DNA of 64,000 bases from Cheiracanthium punctorium (lineage: Eukaryota > Arthropoda > Arachnida > Araneae > Cheiracanthiidae), in assembly GCA_038373885.1 (NCBI GenBank), contig JAWZYV010016546.1:186001-250000 (forward strand). Reading direction: 5' to 3'. Below the pieces are notes generated by a model, which did no database searches, was not told where the DNA came from, and saw only the letters and a program-made list of their open reading frames with translations. The translations under genes and the position numbers were made by a program. Numbering within the stretch: position 1 is the first letter of the stretch; each line of letters opens with the position of its first letter. Of the stretch, positions 32,544 through 44,057 are shown piece after piece.

Positions 32544-32901
32544 TAGTGATGCGCATGAATAAATGAAACTGTATCGAATTAATCGATTATTACATGCATT
32601 CGAGATAATCGATTTTGTGAAATTCATTTGAACGCTCAGCACAAAGCATTCGAATAGCACATGTCATTCAAAATATCAAATAGTAATGGCGAATACTATT
32701 CGAATAGGGAAATCGCCATTACTATTCATACAGTGAAATCGCGAATATTATTCGATTAGAAATCGCAAATACTCTTCCAATCGTAAAATCGCGAATATTC
32801 ACTGTTCGATTGATCGATTACTGTTTCTATTCGAATAGTAGTAATCGATTATAAAAATTATTACAATGTTATAGAAATTATTAGAATAATTTACATCCCT
32901 A
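32544..32901. mobile_element. hAT-like MITE, TAGTGATG family, copy 4
   Basis: Starts TAGTGATGCGCATGAATAAA and ends near TTTACATCCCTA, with the family's AATCGATTATT, ATTCGAATAG and GAAATCGC interior. I do not see a matching target duplication. Confidence 0.65.
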
Positions 32902-32918
32902 ATTTCTAAATACAAGAG

Positions 32919-33074
32919 CAAGGGCGCATTAAAGGGGGGGTGGAGGGGGCAACCGCCCCCCTGAGAATTATGAAGTTAATGTAAAAGATCCTATTTTACT
33001 TCCATAAAATGGGTGTATATGTCAATCTTCCAAGTAACCCCCCCCCCCGACAAACTTGCATTAATACGCCACTG
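32919..33074. mobile_element. hAT-like MITE with exact 8-bp duplication
   Basis: TACAAGAG is duplicated exactly at 32911-32918 and 33075-33082. Ends are CAAGGGCGCATTAAAGG and TGCATTAATACGCCACTG; the subtermini are G-rich and C-rich. 156 bp. It inserted 17 bp beyond the end of the TAGTGATG copy 4. Confidence 0.85.
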
Positions 33075-33334
33075 TACAAGAGACAGTATTAGGTGTAATT
33101 AAAGTGTCTGAATTACAAAATGTAGTTTTTACTATTGCTTTTTATCATTTTCTCTAACTATTGATCCTTCCTTTTCAACGGTGAAAGTTGGTTCATTTAC
33201 TAAACTAGCATAAATGAATGCAGAAGACCTCAAAACGTGTCAATACACCAAAATCTCGAAGTCGAATTTTTTCATGATTGCAATACTTTCCTTACATGGT
33301 ACATGTTCGGAAAGTAAAAATGTCGGGTGAAGGG

Positions 33335-33596
33335 CAGTGGTGGATCCAGAGGCTTCTGCCCCCCCCCCTCTTAAAAGGCATTGCTAAAGGGTAACATTTT
33401 GCTTTACTGTACGCTCTACGTGTGTGAAATGAGCTTCTTTTATGCAAATTAGTCTCTTTACATTTGCAAAAAAAATAACCAAAATTTTTTTAATTATTTT
33501 AAAATAACATTTTATTTTATCGTGCATTTGCTTAGATCGAATAAATTTATTTTAAAAATTAGACCCTCCCCACAAAAATGTCTGTATCCGCCACTA
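33335..33596. mobile_element. hAT-like MITE, CAGTGGCGGATCCAG family, copy 2
   Basis: Left CAGTGGTGGATCCAGAGGC; right TCTGTATCCGCCACTAG. GAAGGG lies on both flanks (partial duplication). Interior pieces GCATTGCTAAAGGGTAAC and GTGTGAAATGAGC match copy 1 at 23664. Confidence 0.65.
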
Positions 33597-33789
33597 GAAG
33601 GGGGAAGTATGACCCTCCCCCTCATTACTTAACACCTGGCTCCGCAAAAAGCTCTGCTTGATGATTTTCATGTTTAATTATCATTTAATTTGTTGCCTAA
33701 TAAATATTTTATTTCATTGTATATTTGCCTTTAATTATTTATTAAAATATTTACTACCTTAAAAAAAGAGATTAATACTTTTTAGAGTA

Positions 33790-33947
33790 CAGTCAGACCG
33801 CTTAATGGAATATCGGTTGAAGGAATATCTCGCTTAATGTACTAAACCATAATAATTAGTGAATGTGATCCAGGATAAGGTAACATCCCTCTTGCTAGAA
33901 TAAATTACGTGGAAAATTGGCTATTCCATCAAGCGGATATACGACTG
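33790..33947. mobile_element. Tc1/mariner-like MITE (CAGTCGAAC family), copy 2
   Basis: Ends CAGTCAGACCGCTTAATGG and GCGGATATACGACTG, with TA on each side. Internal GGAATATCGGTTGAAGGAAT and ATCTCGCTTAATG link it to the ends within 48075-48849. 158 bp. Confidence 0.75.
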
Positions 33948-33969
33948 TACAACTAATTAAAAAAACGAA

Positions 33970-34356
33970 TTAACCCGCAGCTGGCTGTGCCGCACAGCCA
34001 GCTGCGTCAAAAAATGTTCTCTAGATCTGTGGCACGCGATGAACGTTTCGATTGTCCGTCATCTTGCTGGTAGTTAAGTCGATCGATGGCAACGGCTGCC
34101 CTTTCTTCAGCATTGGGCAATCTATCCAGCTGTTCTCGCATTCTTCCATTTTTCAGCAGATGTCAGTGCTGTTAAAAATAATCGAGACCAATTTTTTTAC
34201 GGGAAAATGACGTGCTAAAAAGTAAAGGATTCTCGTGGAGCTCTGTCACCCGCAACTATTTTTATAGAAATCCAATCTATTCTTCGTGACTGGCAACAGT
34301 CAAAACGTCAGAGTTTGGTGTTCCCAGAGCGGGAACACTGCGCGTTAAAGCATTAA
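33970..34356 (+). mobile_element. piggyBac-like element, copy 6 (A end lost, B end intact)
   Basis: Starts directly at the central GCTGGCTGTGCCGCACAGCC palindrome after TTAACCCGCA, then GTTCTCTAGATCTGTGGCAC and the family blocks to the B end: hairpin GTGTTCCC-AGAGC-GGGAACAC and GCGCGTTAAAG, then CATTAA instead of GGTTAA. The outer A half is missing. Confidence 0.8.
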
Positions 34357-34644
34357 CACTCCATAATACACACAATAAAAAAGAATAACTATCCTTCTTC
34401 TATTCCCCGATATCGGAAAGCAGTTTTCGCCCCCATCACCCTGTCGGGGAAAAACAGTATTGTTTCCGACAGACATTCCGACATCGTAACGATCTCGACG
34501 GCTTCGTGGTAGCACAGAGAAATGTTCTTTCAATGACGTCATGATGGGAGAAGTTTGATTTCGCTATGGGGAAGCTTTCCGATATTGGGGAAGCTTCCGA
34601 GTTTGGTGTTCCCAGAGCGGGAACACTGCGCTTTAAAGGGTTAA
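34357..34644. mobile_element. Inverted piece plus a solo B terminus
   Basis: A stretch with an inverted GATATCGGAAAGC (34411-34423) / GCTTTCCGATATTGGGG (34573-34589) pair, ending in a second piggyBac-family B terminus at about 34600-34644 (GTTTGGTGTTCCCAGAGCGG, then CTTTAAAGGGTTAA). Either copy 6 was extended by a duplication of its own end or a second copy was reduced to its terminus. Confidence 0.55.
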
Positions 34645-35737
34645 AGTTTTATCAAAGAAAAAGAAAAAAACTACCAATTTATGAAAGGGGCACTTGACCT
34701 GAACGTATTGTTAAAGAAAAGAAAAAAAAAATTAAGTGTAGATGCCACTAACCCTTTTTTCCCCCTTCACTTAGAAAATAACAACCATTCCCTCCAAACA
34801 TCAAAACGAAAAAAAAAAAAAAAAAAAAGTTTAATAACATTTTACGAATACTAAATGAGCTTTCGTGACTTCGGAAATTGCGTTCATTAACTAGACCCCA
34901 CCGAGAGAACACCCTTTTTCAAAGATCTCGATAACACTTTCTTAACACACATCAATCACTTTCCGTCCACCCGAGAGAGAGAGAGCCCAGATTTTTAAAA
35001 ACCGAGAGAGAGAGGAGTGTTTTAAAAAACGCCCCATAAGTATATTGCGTTCTTGCGTTTGTGTCAAAGACCGATCAAGTTCGTTGACATGGCATTTCGT
35101 TCCTTTTTCGCCGAATTTCTGTCTTCTCTCGCGCCCGTTGCCAGAAAGAGGAACTTAATATATCGACCGATCGATGCACACAGCAGCAGGGGAATGATCT
35201 TGATTTCACCCAAAATGGCATCACTCCCTTGTTTTATTTTTATTTAGGGGGGGAGGGGAGGGGGGGAGATGAACGGGATTTTTGAGTGCAGTCACGTGCC
35301 TGCGGACATAATTAGCAACGTGCGTGTTACGTCCCTCCCTGCCGCGTGGGGATTTTTTTTTTCAAATAAGGATTTCTTAAAGTATATTTCGGAAATTAGT
35401 CTTAATGAAGAATACAAATGAGTGAATAGGTCACTTCAAAAACCACGTAAGGCATCACTTTTTCAAACACCGTCAATTATATATATTTCAACATTATATC
35501 AAGGTCAAAAAATGTTTTTGATTTCGATTTGTCTGTCTGTCTGTACGTCCGTGATGTAACTCCCGTAAATATGTGTCGATTACTACGAAATATATATATA
35601 TATATGTTATTTCTATGTACCCTATATAGATAATGGGGTATGTAGCATTTATACATAGTTCTACAGGAGCACTCAAAAAATTTCAATACATTATGCTCTA
35701 TGGCCATTCATTCTTTAAAAGGTATTTCAGGTAATTA
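34645..35737. other. Spacer with purine-rich runs and dispersed repeat piece
   Basis: Poly-A near 34810, GAGAGAGAG runs near 34975, a GC-richer patch 34900-35350, and a repeat piece at 35500-35720 that shares GATTTCGATTTGTCTGTCTG with 41360 and 50515, and GCATTTATACATAGTTC with 21185/21358. No gene that I would call. Confidence 0.45.
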
Positions 35738-35904
35738 TAGTCGAACCTGATTACTGGAATGGCCATTTTTCCATTATTCTTATGAGCAGCATTTTTCATT
35801 ATCCGAGATCTTAATAACAGATTGCTATGGTTTGGTAAATTGGAAATTTATTACATTAAGCGGGATATTCTTTTAACCGATATTCCAGCAAGCGGGTTCG
35901 ACTG
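35738..35904. mobile_element. Tc1/mariner-like MITE (CAGTCGAAC family), copy 3
   Basis: Left TAGTCGAACCTGATTACTGG (C to T at its first base); right CAGCAAGCGGGTTCGACTG. TA on both sides. Inside are TTATTACATTAAGCGGGATA and related pieces. 167 bp. Confidence 0.75.
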
Positions 35905-38900
35905 TATTTATGACAAACTGAGTTACGTTTATAGTGGGCTAATGTTCTACGGCCGAGTGACATAGAATATTTCGACATTATAACAGAGTTGTTGCTTGCA
36001 AATGAAATCATTATATCCGAGTTCAACAGTATTAGTACCCCCACCTCTCTTTAAACTAAGATCCTGGGTGTGCCACTAGCTTGTACCATAACCTGCCGTC
36101 ACATTTATGCGTAAGTAAACACCATAACGTTTTATGTAACGCCACAAAACTTACGGCCAATCCCAGATTCCTTCTTCATAACTCTTCAGGAAAATAATAA
36201 AAAAAAAGAAAAGACTCTAGACCTTCTAAACTCAAACAGAGTCACTCCCGAGCTGTTATTATTAAACACTTCTTTTCTTTCTTTGCGTTGCATAATTAGC
36301 GAAAGACGTAAATGTAACACTTTAAGAACGTCGCTTGGCTTCTAAAAATATATATTAACGAACTTACTGCCCTTCCCCAGCGGGAAAAAAAAAAGAAACC
36401 TGCGCGTGCGATAAAAAGGAGTGGAATAAAACAATAATAAAAAAGTTATCTTGGTGGCAACAACCCTTTCGCGAAGCAGAAGGTCATGGCTTGCTCAACT
36501 CTTCTGCTCGGAAGGGTTGAACGACAAACCAGGAATGGAAAATATAAAAAAAGGATAGAAAAAAGCGCTATTTCTTGAGAAGTTTTAGAATGAAAAAGCC
36601 TGGCTTAGGTCCAGGATATATTTTTTATCCCCTCTTCTACTTTTATTACTTTCTATTAAGTGTTTCAGGGAGTGGCAATTCAATTGTGGATCGTGCTTTA
36701 TGAGAAGTTTTTTGTATGTTAATTTTTTTCTCTGTCGAACCTTTATCAAACTTTACTTTTCTCGGTTTTTTTTTTTTTTTTTGACAAAAGGCTTTTTATT
36801 CTTCGCACTTGCCGTTCTTTTTAAATATCAAATTGACATCATCGTTCATTTTAGAATATTGACTTAAACATTTTTTTTTTAATTATAAATTATTGGCATT
36901 ACTTTTATATTATATTATTTTTTTTCGGTGATAGTGTCGATTTCGTGTTTTTTTTTTATTAATTGCTTTATTTATTCTTTGTATTTCGAAAGTTTCCTAA
37001 AACTTGAGTAAGAACTCATTTTAGAATTCTTGTTTTTGTCTGCTTTCTTCAAACCAGTTTTTATTAAATACACATGTAGTACAAACAATGCAAATGTTTC
37101 TCTGAACGATGAATTTTTTTACTTGTGTATAAGTTAGTGAATATTTCGTTTGACCTGTAACAAAAAATGCTTATGCACCTCTATTGTGCTTTCAATTATA
37201 TAAGTAAAAACAAGTGATTTTTTTTATATTCTGACTACAATTTCTTTAATATTCTATCATCACTGGCGGATTCAGAGGGGCGCACTCTACCCCACCCTAG
37301 ATGAACTAATTATAGAAGACTGACTTATTTTGTAATTTCAAATGAATTTATCAGAAAAAGGAGACACAAAATTTTTGTGCCCCCTCCAGAATTTAGTTCT
37401 GTATCCACCTCAGTCTATAACTCAAAGGAAAAAAAAAAATAAGGAAAAGAAAAATTTTTTCGAAGAATCACCGAGATTTTTCACTGACAAAATTTTTACG
37501 AAGTTACATTTCAGTAAGTATGTAGCATTCAGCCAGCACGCCAAAAGCTGAACGTAAAAAAATAAAAAAATTAATTAAAAACAAATTCCTCGCTCAAAAC
37601 ATCTAATCCGTCATAACATTTTCTCTATTCTTTCTCCAGTTCGACTAAACGGATATGATGGATTACACCGATTCGTTCTTAGCTCGGCAAACGGCAAGAA
37701 CACATAAAAAAAAAAAAAAAAAAAAAAACCGAAAACAAACCCGTTTAAAAACTTGATCAATCAAAACTAACCAACGACGGGGGCCCTTGTTTTCCAAGAC
37801 ATTGCGATGACTGAATATCGCCACGTCACGACAGCCACAGAACAATAACCGTAATTCATAGGCATACGCATCTGTGAAGACAACAGAACTCCTCTCGGAT
37901 TTTCCACCCAAGACGGTGTGTGTGTGTCTTTTGCAATTCGTAAGGGAGTCAACGCTCGCGCCTGACACTTGGAAATGCTTTTGTGTCCCCCCCCCTTTGT
38001 TTTAAGTTTTATTTGGATCAAAGGGTTAGCATCCATTCCTCGCTCGTCTCCTCTCCTCTGCCCGTTTTGCAACAACCCTCGAAGTGAAGTGAAAGGAGCT
38101 GGCGCAACAACAACAAGCGATCCGGGCGTCAAAGTTGCGAATTGCGCCATACCTTTTTTTTTTTTTTTCTGGAGTTCAAGAGTGGCCATTGCCACCTCTA
38201 TGAAATTGCGCCAGAAACTACTTGCGTGGGATAACATATTTTTTTTTTCTCCTATATCATAGTTCGTCTACCCTCGCTCCCAGTGTTTTATGACGGTAAA
38301 CCTTCTTTCCCCCCTATCTTACCCAACGGACATGTTTTAAGTGTGTTTTTGAAAGTTGAGGCAGTGGGTTATTGCTTAAGGTGTGCGATTAAGGTCTGTT
38401 GTCTTGTGGATATAAATTTATTGGAGTTTCCTTTACCTAGAAGGCGGGGGGTGCCTCTTTGCTTTAATAGGTGGAAGAAAGCAATAAAATGTTAAGCAAA
38501 ACTAACAAGCATTGATTAAAACTTAAGTTAATGCGTTTTGAGATCTCGATGAAAGCCACTTTTTTTTTTTTTTTAAGTCACAGCAAAACGATTTTCACTC
38601 AGTTTTTCTGGGTTTTTTAGATTTCGCAATTTTAATGCACTCTGAAGACAGTTGTGGTTCAATGTGTTTCATCATAAAATGGCTCTGAATTAGCCGCAAC
38701 ACCATTTTTGGAAGAAATCTTACTCCATGAATTGGCTAAACGATGTCGCAAACCTTGGGTTGAATACCACTGCTGTGTGTGTGGCACTAATTACGTGGGA
38801 AATAGTGGTAAAAAATAAGGATGCCTCTTTGGAAGCTGTACTACACAGCGATAAACCTCCATCCGTTGCGAAACTTTCAGAACGAATTTGAAAATTTTGT

Positions 38901-39100
38901 CAAAATGTGTCTAAGAATTTTTTCTGAATTTTTCATAGGCTTCTTAAAGTTTTATAATTCCATTTGTTATGTGGCACAGAATATGAATCAAACAGAACAT
39001 TAATTTACCGGTGATTATTGATGTCAATCATTAACACCCATTAACACCGTCGAGGACGCACAACAAGGGGGGCGGGGACTTGCCGTCCAAATCTTTGTCG
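35905..39100. other. Spacer with GC-rich patches, no confident gene
   Basis: AT-rich with many homopolymers. Points of note: a paired AAGGTCATGG / AAGGGTTGAACGAC piece at 36480-36525, a hAT-like remnant at about 37262-37410 (CACTGGCGGATTCAGAGGGG ... TATCCACCTC), and a GC-richer patch at 37760-38240. The open frames in that patch (37663-37968 and 37767-38237 minus, 37969-38262 plus) overlap, include poly-Lys or poly-Phe from homopolymers and resemble no family I know. Confidence 0.45.
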
Positions 39101-39816
39101 AAATTCTTTCATTTAGAACATCTAATGATAACATTTTACCTTAAAAATCCACTGTAAAAACGAGGTACTTAGAAATAAGCAAAATGCATTCATTTCTGAG
39201 TACTCTGTCGTCTTGTAATAACTACGTGTACTTTACACTTAAATTTAAGCAACACATGTACTCCATAAGCACTCTCAACATTCAAGGCTAAACACCTGAT
39301 TCCAAAAGCAGGCAGTCATATCGTTTTAGACGCCATTTTCAAACCCAAAAATGGAACAATGAACGACATAATCATCCAAACAACAACCAATTAGAATTTT
39401 AAAGAAGAAAATAGAAGAAGAAATAACGCCTTAATTTATTCGAAATCGCTTAAAGAATTATCCCTTTTTTATCTTAAAGATCAGCATTCCAATCAAATTC
39501 TTCAAAAATTAAACGCTTTTTCTGAGCGTTACAGTAAAGATATCTCTACTTTCACTTTTACCATCTCGTTCCAATTCTATAAGTAAAAAAAAGTCAAATA
39601 AGCAGATATACCCACCAATCAAGTCAAATCGTATCAATCAAACAAGTACAAAACACTTCCATAAACACTGCCAAAATTCAGGCTAAACCATTGATCCGAA
39701 AAACTGCAGCCGTCTCGTGTTCAATTTTTGATATTTGAATATGCCATGTACTCATTTAAGACGCAGATGTATTTGAAAAGTACGAATACATTTAAGTACT
39801 CATTTTCATGTAGATT

Positions 39817-40226
39817 TTAACCCTTCGAGGCGCAACCCTTTCCCAATGCTGAAAAAAGGGCAGCCGTTGCCATCGCTCGACTAAACTACCAGCAAGATGG
39901 CGGACGATCGAAACGTTCATCGCGTGCCACATATCTAGAGACCCCTTTTTGACGACAGCTGGCTGTGCTGCCCTTTTTTCAGCATTGGGTCATCTGTCCA
40001 GCTGTTCTCGCTTTCTTCCATTTTTCGGCAGATGTCAGTGTTGTTAAAAATAATCGTGACAATATTTTACGGGAAATGACGTGCTAAAAAGTAAAGGATT
40101 CTCGTGGGAGCTATGTCACCCGCAACTATTTTTATCGAAATAAAATTTATTCTTCGTGACTGGCAACAGTCAAAACGTCAGAGTTTGGTATCCTCACGGT
40201 GAGGACACCGCGCGTTAAAGGGTTAA
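39817..40226 (+). mobile_element. piggyBac-like foldback element, copy 7 (variant hairpin)
   Basis: TTAA at both ends. A end TTAACCCTTCGAGGCGCAAC; B end ACCGCGCGTTAAAGGGTTAA. All family blocks are present. The B-end hairpin at 40188-40208 reads GTATCCTC-ACGGT-GAGGACAC instead of GTGTTCCC-AGAGC-GGGAACAC: the arms changed together. 410 bp. Confidence 0.85.
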
Positions 40227-40569
40227 CAGTCTCCACACGAGCGAAACTGGACCATTCTTCAAATTTTTAAGTCATCGAAAACAGCCCCTTGCCCCGTCCT
40301 AGCTTCAAACGCAAGCACCTACCTGTTCGATGCCCTTGATGCCGAGGCGAACCTGCCAGACATGAACAGTCCCCCCTTTTTGTTCCAGGTATTTACGGTC
40401 ACTTTCTCTCTGATGCCGAAAAAGCACAGAGGCGGCGGCGTCGGGCGTTTGACCCCAATCCATATTCATCAGAGAAAAAATCGCTCAGGAAAAAGAAAAA
40501 GGGGGGGGGGGGGAGAGATCAAGGATGGGTCGCCACAGCATTTGCATAGAATGTCAGTGGCACTCCTTT

Positions 40570-41071
40570 TTAACCCTTTGAAGCGCAAACCTTTTCCTAA
40601 TCCCGAAAAAGTGCAGCCGTTGCCATCGCTCGATTTAACCACCAGCAACATGGCGGCCAATCGAATCGCCCATCGTGTGCCGCAGAGCTCAAGAACATTT
40701 TTGACACAGCCGGCTGTGTCAAAAAATGTTTCGATCGTCCGCCATGTTGCTGGTAGTTAAATCGAGCGATGGCAACGGCTGCACCCTTTCGTCATTGGGC
40801 AGCCTATCTAGTTTCTCTTTTACATCGATGTATGTTTTTATCACATTCTCCAGTTCTCGGAAGATGCCGGTACTGATAAAAATAACTCTGACACCCATTT
40901 TACAGATAATCCATCATTTTTACGGGAAATTTTGTGCTAAAAAAATTCTCGCGTGAACTATGTCCTCCTTAAGTAATTTCATTGAAATCAAATTTATTCT
41001 TCGTGAATCAAAGCACTCCAAATGTCAGAGTTATGTCCTCATGGCGAGGACACCGTGCGTTAAAGGGTTAA
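40570..41071 (+). mobile_element. piggyBac-like foldback element, copy 8 (divergent subfamily)
   Basis: TTAA at both ends; A end TTAACCCTTTGAAGCGCAAAC, B end ACCGTGCGTTAAAGGGTTAA. The internal blocks are present but more diverged (AACATGGCGGCCAATCG, CCGCAGAGCTCAAGAAC). The B hairpin at 41033-41053 is ATGTCCTC-ATGGC-GAGGACAC, the same changed arms as copy 7. It contains a second, inverted set of the GATCGTCCGCCATGTTGC block. 502 bp. Confidence 0.85.
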
Positions 41072-41077
41072 CGCTTT

Positions 41078-41326
41078 CAGTGGCGGATCCAGAAATTCGC
41101 TTTTGGGAGGGGCTAAATTTTGAAAAAACTTATTTCATCCAAACAAAGTATACAATAAAGCAAAATTTTAGTCTAAACCAATGTAAAAACTTTTGGGAGG
41201 GGCTAAGTGATGAAAAAAGGTCACTTTACATTTTCAAAGTGCTTAATGAAGCAGAATGTAACCCTTTAGCAATCTCTTTTGGGGGGGGGCTGAAGCCCCC
41301 TAGCACCTCCCCTGAATCCGCTACTG
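41078..41326. mobile_element. hAT-like MITE, CAGTGGCGGATCCAG family, copy 3 (exact duplication)
   Basis: AACGCTTT is duplicated exactly at 41070-41077 and 41327-41334. Ends CAGTGGCGGATCCAGAAATT and CCCCTGAATCCGCTACTG. The interior TTGGGAGGGGCTAAATTTTG is repeated about 100 bp later. 249 bp. It lies directly against the end of piggyBac-like copy 8. Confidence 0.9.
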
Positions 41327-42690
41327 AACGCTTTCCAGCAACGTTGAAAAGTGTTTATAATTTCGATTTGTCTGTCCGTCTGTGCTCTTACTGTCTTAAA
41401 TATAACCCAAACTTTATCTGACTTGGTCTTTACCAAACGGGGACAAATCAAAATGGTACGACAATATTCCAGCAACGGGAAACAGTAACGTAGAACAACA
41501 AGGAATTGAAAGTAAAAAGAAAAAAAAGAAAGAAAGAAAGAAAAAGCTGCATTAATCAATAACTAAACCTCAGATCAGCATTCACAAGAATTCAAGAATT
41601 AACGCCTTTTTACACGCGTTACAGTAAAGATTCTCTACTTTTACCGTCGTCTTCCAATCTAAGTGGAAAACACTTCCATAAACAATCTTAAAATTCAGGC
41701 TAAACACCTGATTCCAAAAGCCGCATTCATCTCGTGTTTATAGGCCATTTTCAAACCAAAAATGGAACAATCAACGACATAATCATCCAAAAAATAACCA
41801 ATAAGAATTTTAAAAAAGAGAATAGAAGAAGAAAGAAACAGATCCTTAATTTATTTGAAATCTCCAGAAGAATTATCTGTTTTTTATCTTAAAGCTCAGC
41901 ATTCCAATCATATCCTACAAGAAATAACGCATTCCAATCATATCCTACATAATCCTAACGCATGCGTTAGAGTAAAGATTCTCTACTTTTACTTTTACCA
42001 TCACGTTCCAATCTAAGTAGAAAACACTCCCATAAGCATTCTCCAAATTCAGGCTAAACACCTAATCCCAAAAGCCGCAGCCGTCTCATGTCCGACGCCA
42101 TTTTCAAACAGTAAATGGAACAATAAACGACGATCATCCAAACAACAACCTATTAGAGTTTTAAAGAAGAGAATAGATGAAGAAAGAAACGGCATTTTAA
42201 TTTATTCGAAATCTCTTGAAGAATTATCCCTTAAAAATCAGCATTCCAATCGAGTCCAAGAATTAACGCTTTTCACATGCGTTTCAGTAAAAAAGATTCT
42301 CCACTTTTACTTTTACCGTCGCGTTCCAATCTACGAGTAAGTGGAAAACACTTCCTTAAACACTCTCAAAATTCAGGCTAAACACCTGATCCCGAAAGCC
42401 GCAGTCATCTCTTAATGGACGCCATTTTCAAACTAAGAATGGAAAACTAAAAATCCAAACAACAACCAATTATAGAATTTTAAAAGAAAAGAATAAAAGA
42501 GAGAAGAAAAGAATGGCATCTTAATTTATTCGAAATCTCTTGAAGATGAGCTCTCCAATCAATCCTTTCAAAGACCGGACGCCTCTCGGCAAAGCGTCAC
42601 TTTCCCTCTCGCTTGTTTCGACAAGCTGCCTGTCTGAAAACATGACGCTTCCCTAAACACCCCGAATTCAGGTCATACGCCTGATCCCGA

Positions 42691-43883
42691 AAAAACTACA
42701 CAGAAGAAAGTGGACACACGTTCGGGAAAAAAAAAAAAGTGGGACACATGGGTATAACGCTCGCGTGAAGCTGTGCTCGTGTTTCTGTCAGTCTCGTGAT
42801 GCCATCCTCGTGTTGTTAAATAAACGCGTGGCGTCTTTTGGGCGTGAACACTCGCGTTCGTTTCGCGTGAACTTGGCCGTCCGAAGTTCCAAGGGTTGTA
42901 ATTTTTTGAATGGGTCGGCTTCAGCGATGGAGGCTGAAATGTTTTGTCTTGCATTGTGGCTTTCTGATTTGTGGTAAACTTAGCAACCTTTGAATTTTTT
43001 TCTCCCCTTTAATTTTATATTTTGTTTTTTGGATGTGGCAACAACTCAAGTTTAAGAGGCGCTATGGCTTCTTGTTGCGAATCCATTTGCTGCGTTTGGC
43101 GTGAATATCGGTGATATTATCCGGCACAATAAATATTTAAAAACTTTCTTCATTCTAACGAAATAATATAAGGATTCAGCTTCACGGCATCTTAGCTAAC
43201 GTATTGTGACGTCAAGTATATTACTAGTGAGATAGACGTCATTTTGGTATTCCGAGTTTCTTAATGGCCAACGCCTGAGATCCGTTATTGGTCTCAATAA
43301 AATGGCCAACGTTTCAGTCCTTAGTAATAGCAAATGCCTATTCAAGTATCTTGCCCCTGGAAGGAAAAATCTAATACAGTAATCATGTTGGTAGCGACGC
43401 TGGGGCGAAGGCACACTCCGTCACATCACAAATGTGCTGTAAATGCATGTACTTCTGCTACATACTTTCGTATCAAACATCTGACTTTGTAGAGTTACAT
43501 CGTAGTCTAATTGATAATTAGTCTCAGTGTGACGTTGATGCGTGATGAGCATGTGACGTTGATGAAACGTTCATGCAGGTAACTATATGACGTCGTAAAA
43601 GCTGTCTGGGCGGCTACTTGTCCATTGCCGCAACCTCTCTGTGACTTGCAAGTACTGTCACATGAAGTCACAATGTGACTAGTATGAATTTATGTTGTGA
43701 GGTTGCAGTGCTTTATGTGTTTACATACTATTCATATATCACCGCAATGTTATATGGATTGTATATAATACTCCTTAAGTTAAGTCATTACTGGACGTTC
43801 TTTGTTCAAACTGCAAGCATCCAACATTCAGATGTTAGCCAATGTGGATTGCATTTCTATTGGTGAGTTAGAACGAATAAAAA
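42691..43883. other. GC-richer patch and spacer, no gene called
   Basis: 42690-42970 is GC-richer with CGCG-containing pieces (AACGCTCGCGTGAAGC, AAACGCGTGGCG) but no repeat or domain. 43200-43700 has several TGACGTCA-like half sites (TGTGACGTCAAG, AGACGTCATT, TGTGACGTTGATG). Open frames on both strands overlap and are not convincing. Confidence 0.4.
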
Positions 43884-44057
43884 CTGTGGAATCTCCTAAA
43901 GTTGGACACCCCATGACTTAGACACCTCCCTCAGTTGGACACTTCTCTGGGGAACAAAACGAGTCCATAATGTAGAAATATACCTGTAAAAGTTGGACAT
44001 CTCTGAATGTTGGACACTATTTCAGAGAACCGCAGGTGTCCAACTTAGGTTTCACTG
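43884..44057. mobile_element. Tc1/mariner-like MITE (AAGTTGGACA family)
   Basis: Left CTGTGGAATCTCCTAAAGTT; the right end, read inward, is CAGTGAAACCTAAGTTGGAC, followed by TA. GTTGGACAC/T recurs several times inside in both orientations. About 174 bp. Its left TA is decayed. Confidence 0.6.

Larger units (their letters stand above)
39150..42690 (+). repeat. Tandem array, unit about 300-400 bp, split by transposons
   Basis: Unit order: CCATAAACACTCTCAAAATTC, AGGCTAAACACCTGATCCC, AAAAGCCGCAGTCATCTCG, GACGCCATTTTCAAAC, AATGGAACAAT, ATCCAAACAACAACCAATTA, GAATTTTAAAGAAGAGAATAG, TTAATTTATTCGAAATCTCT, AGCATTCCAATC and GCGTTACAGTAAAGATTCTC. The CCATAA...CTGAT step occurs near 39263, 39660, 41675, 42030, 42352 and 42645. 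Between 39690 and 41570 two piggyBac-like copies, a hAT-like MITE and other DNA interrupt it. No coding potential. Confidence 0.8.

Noticed and set aside
37767..38237. Minus-strand open frame of 156 codons
   Set aside because: It contains a poly-Lys run made by a homopolymer, has no ATG-led start in a good context and resembles no protein I know.
41520..41546. GAAAGAAAGAAAG run as a CRISPR-like short repeat
   Set aside because: It is a simple purine microsatellite; no spaced direct repeats or cas genes occur anywhere in the window.
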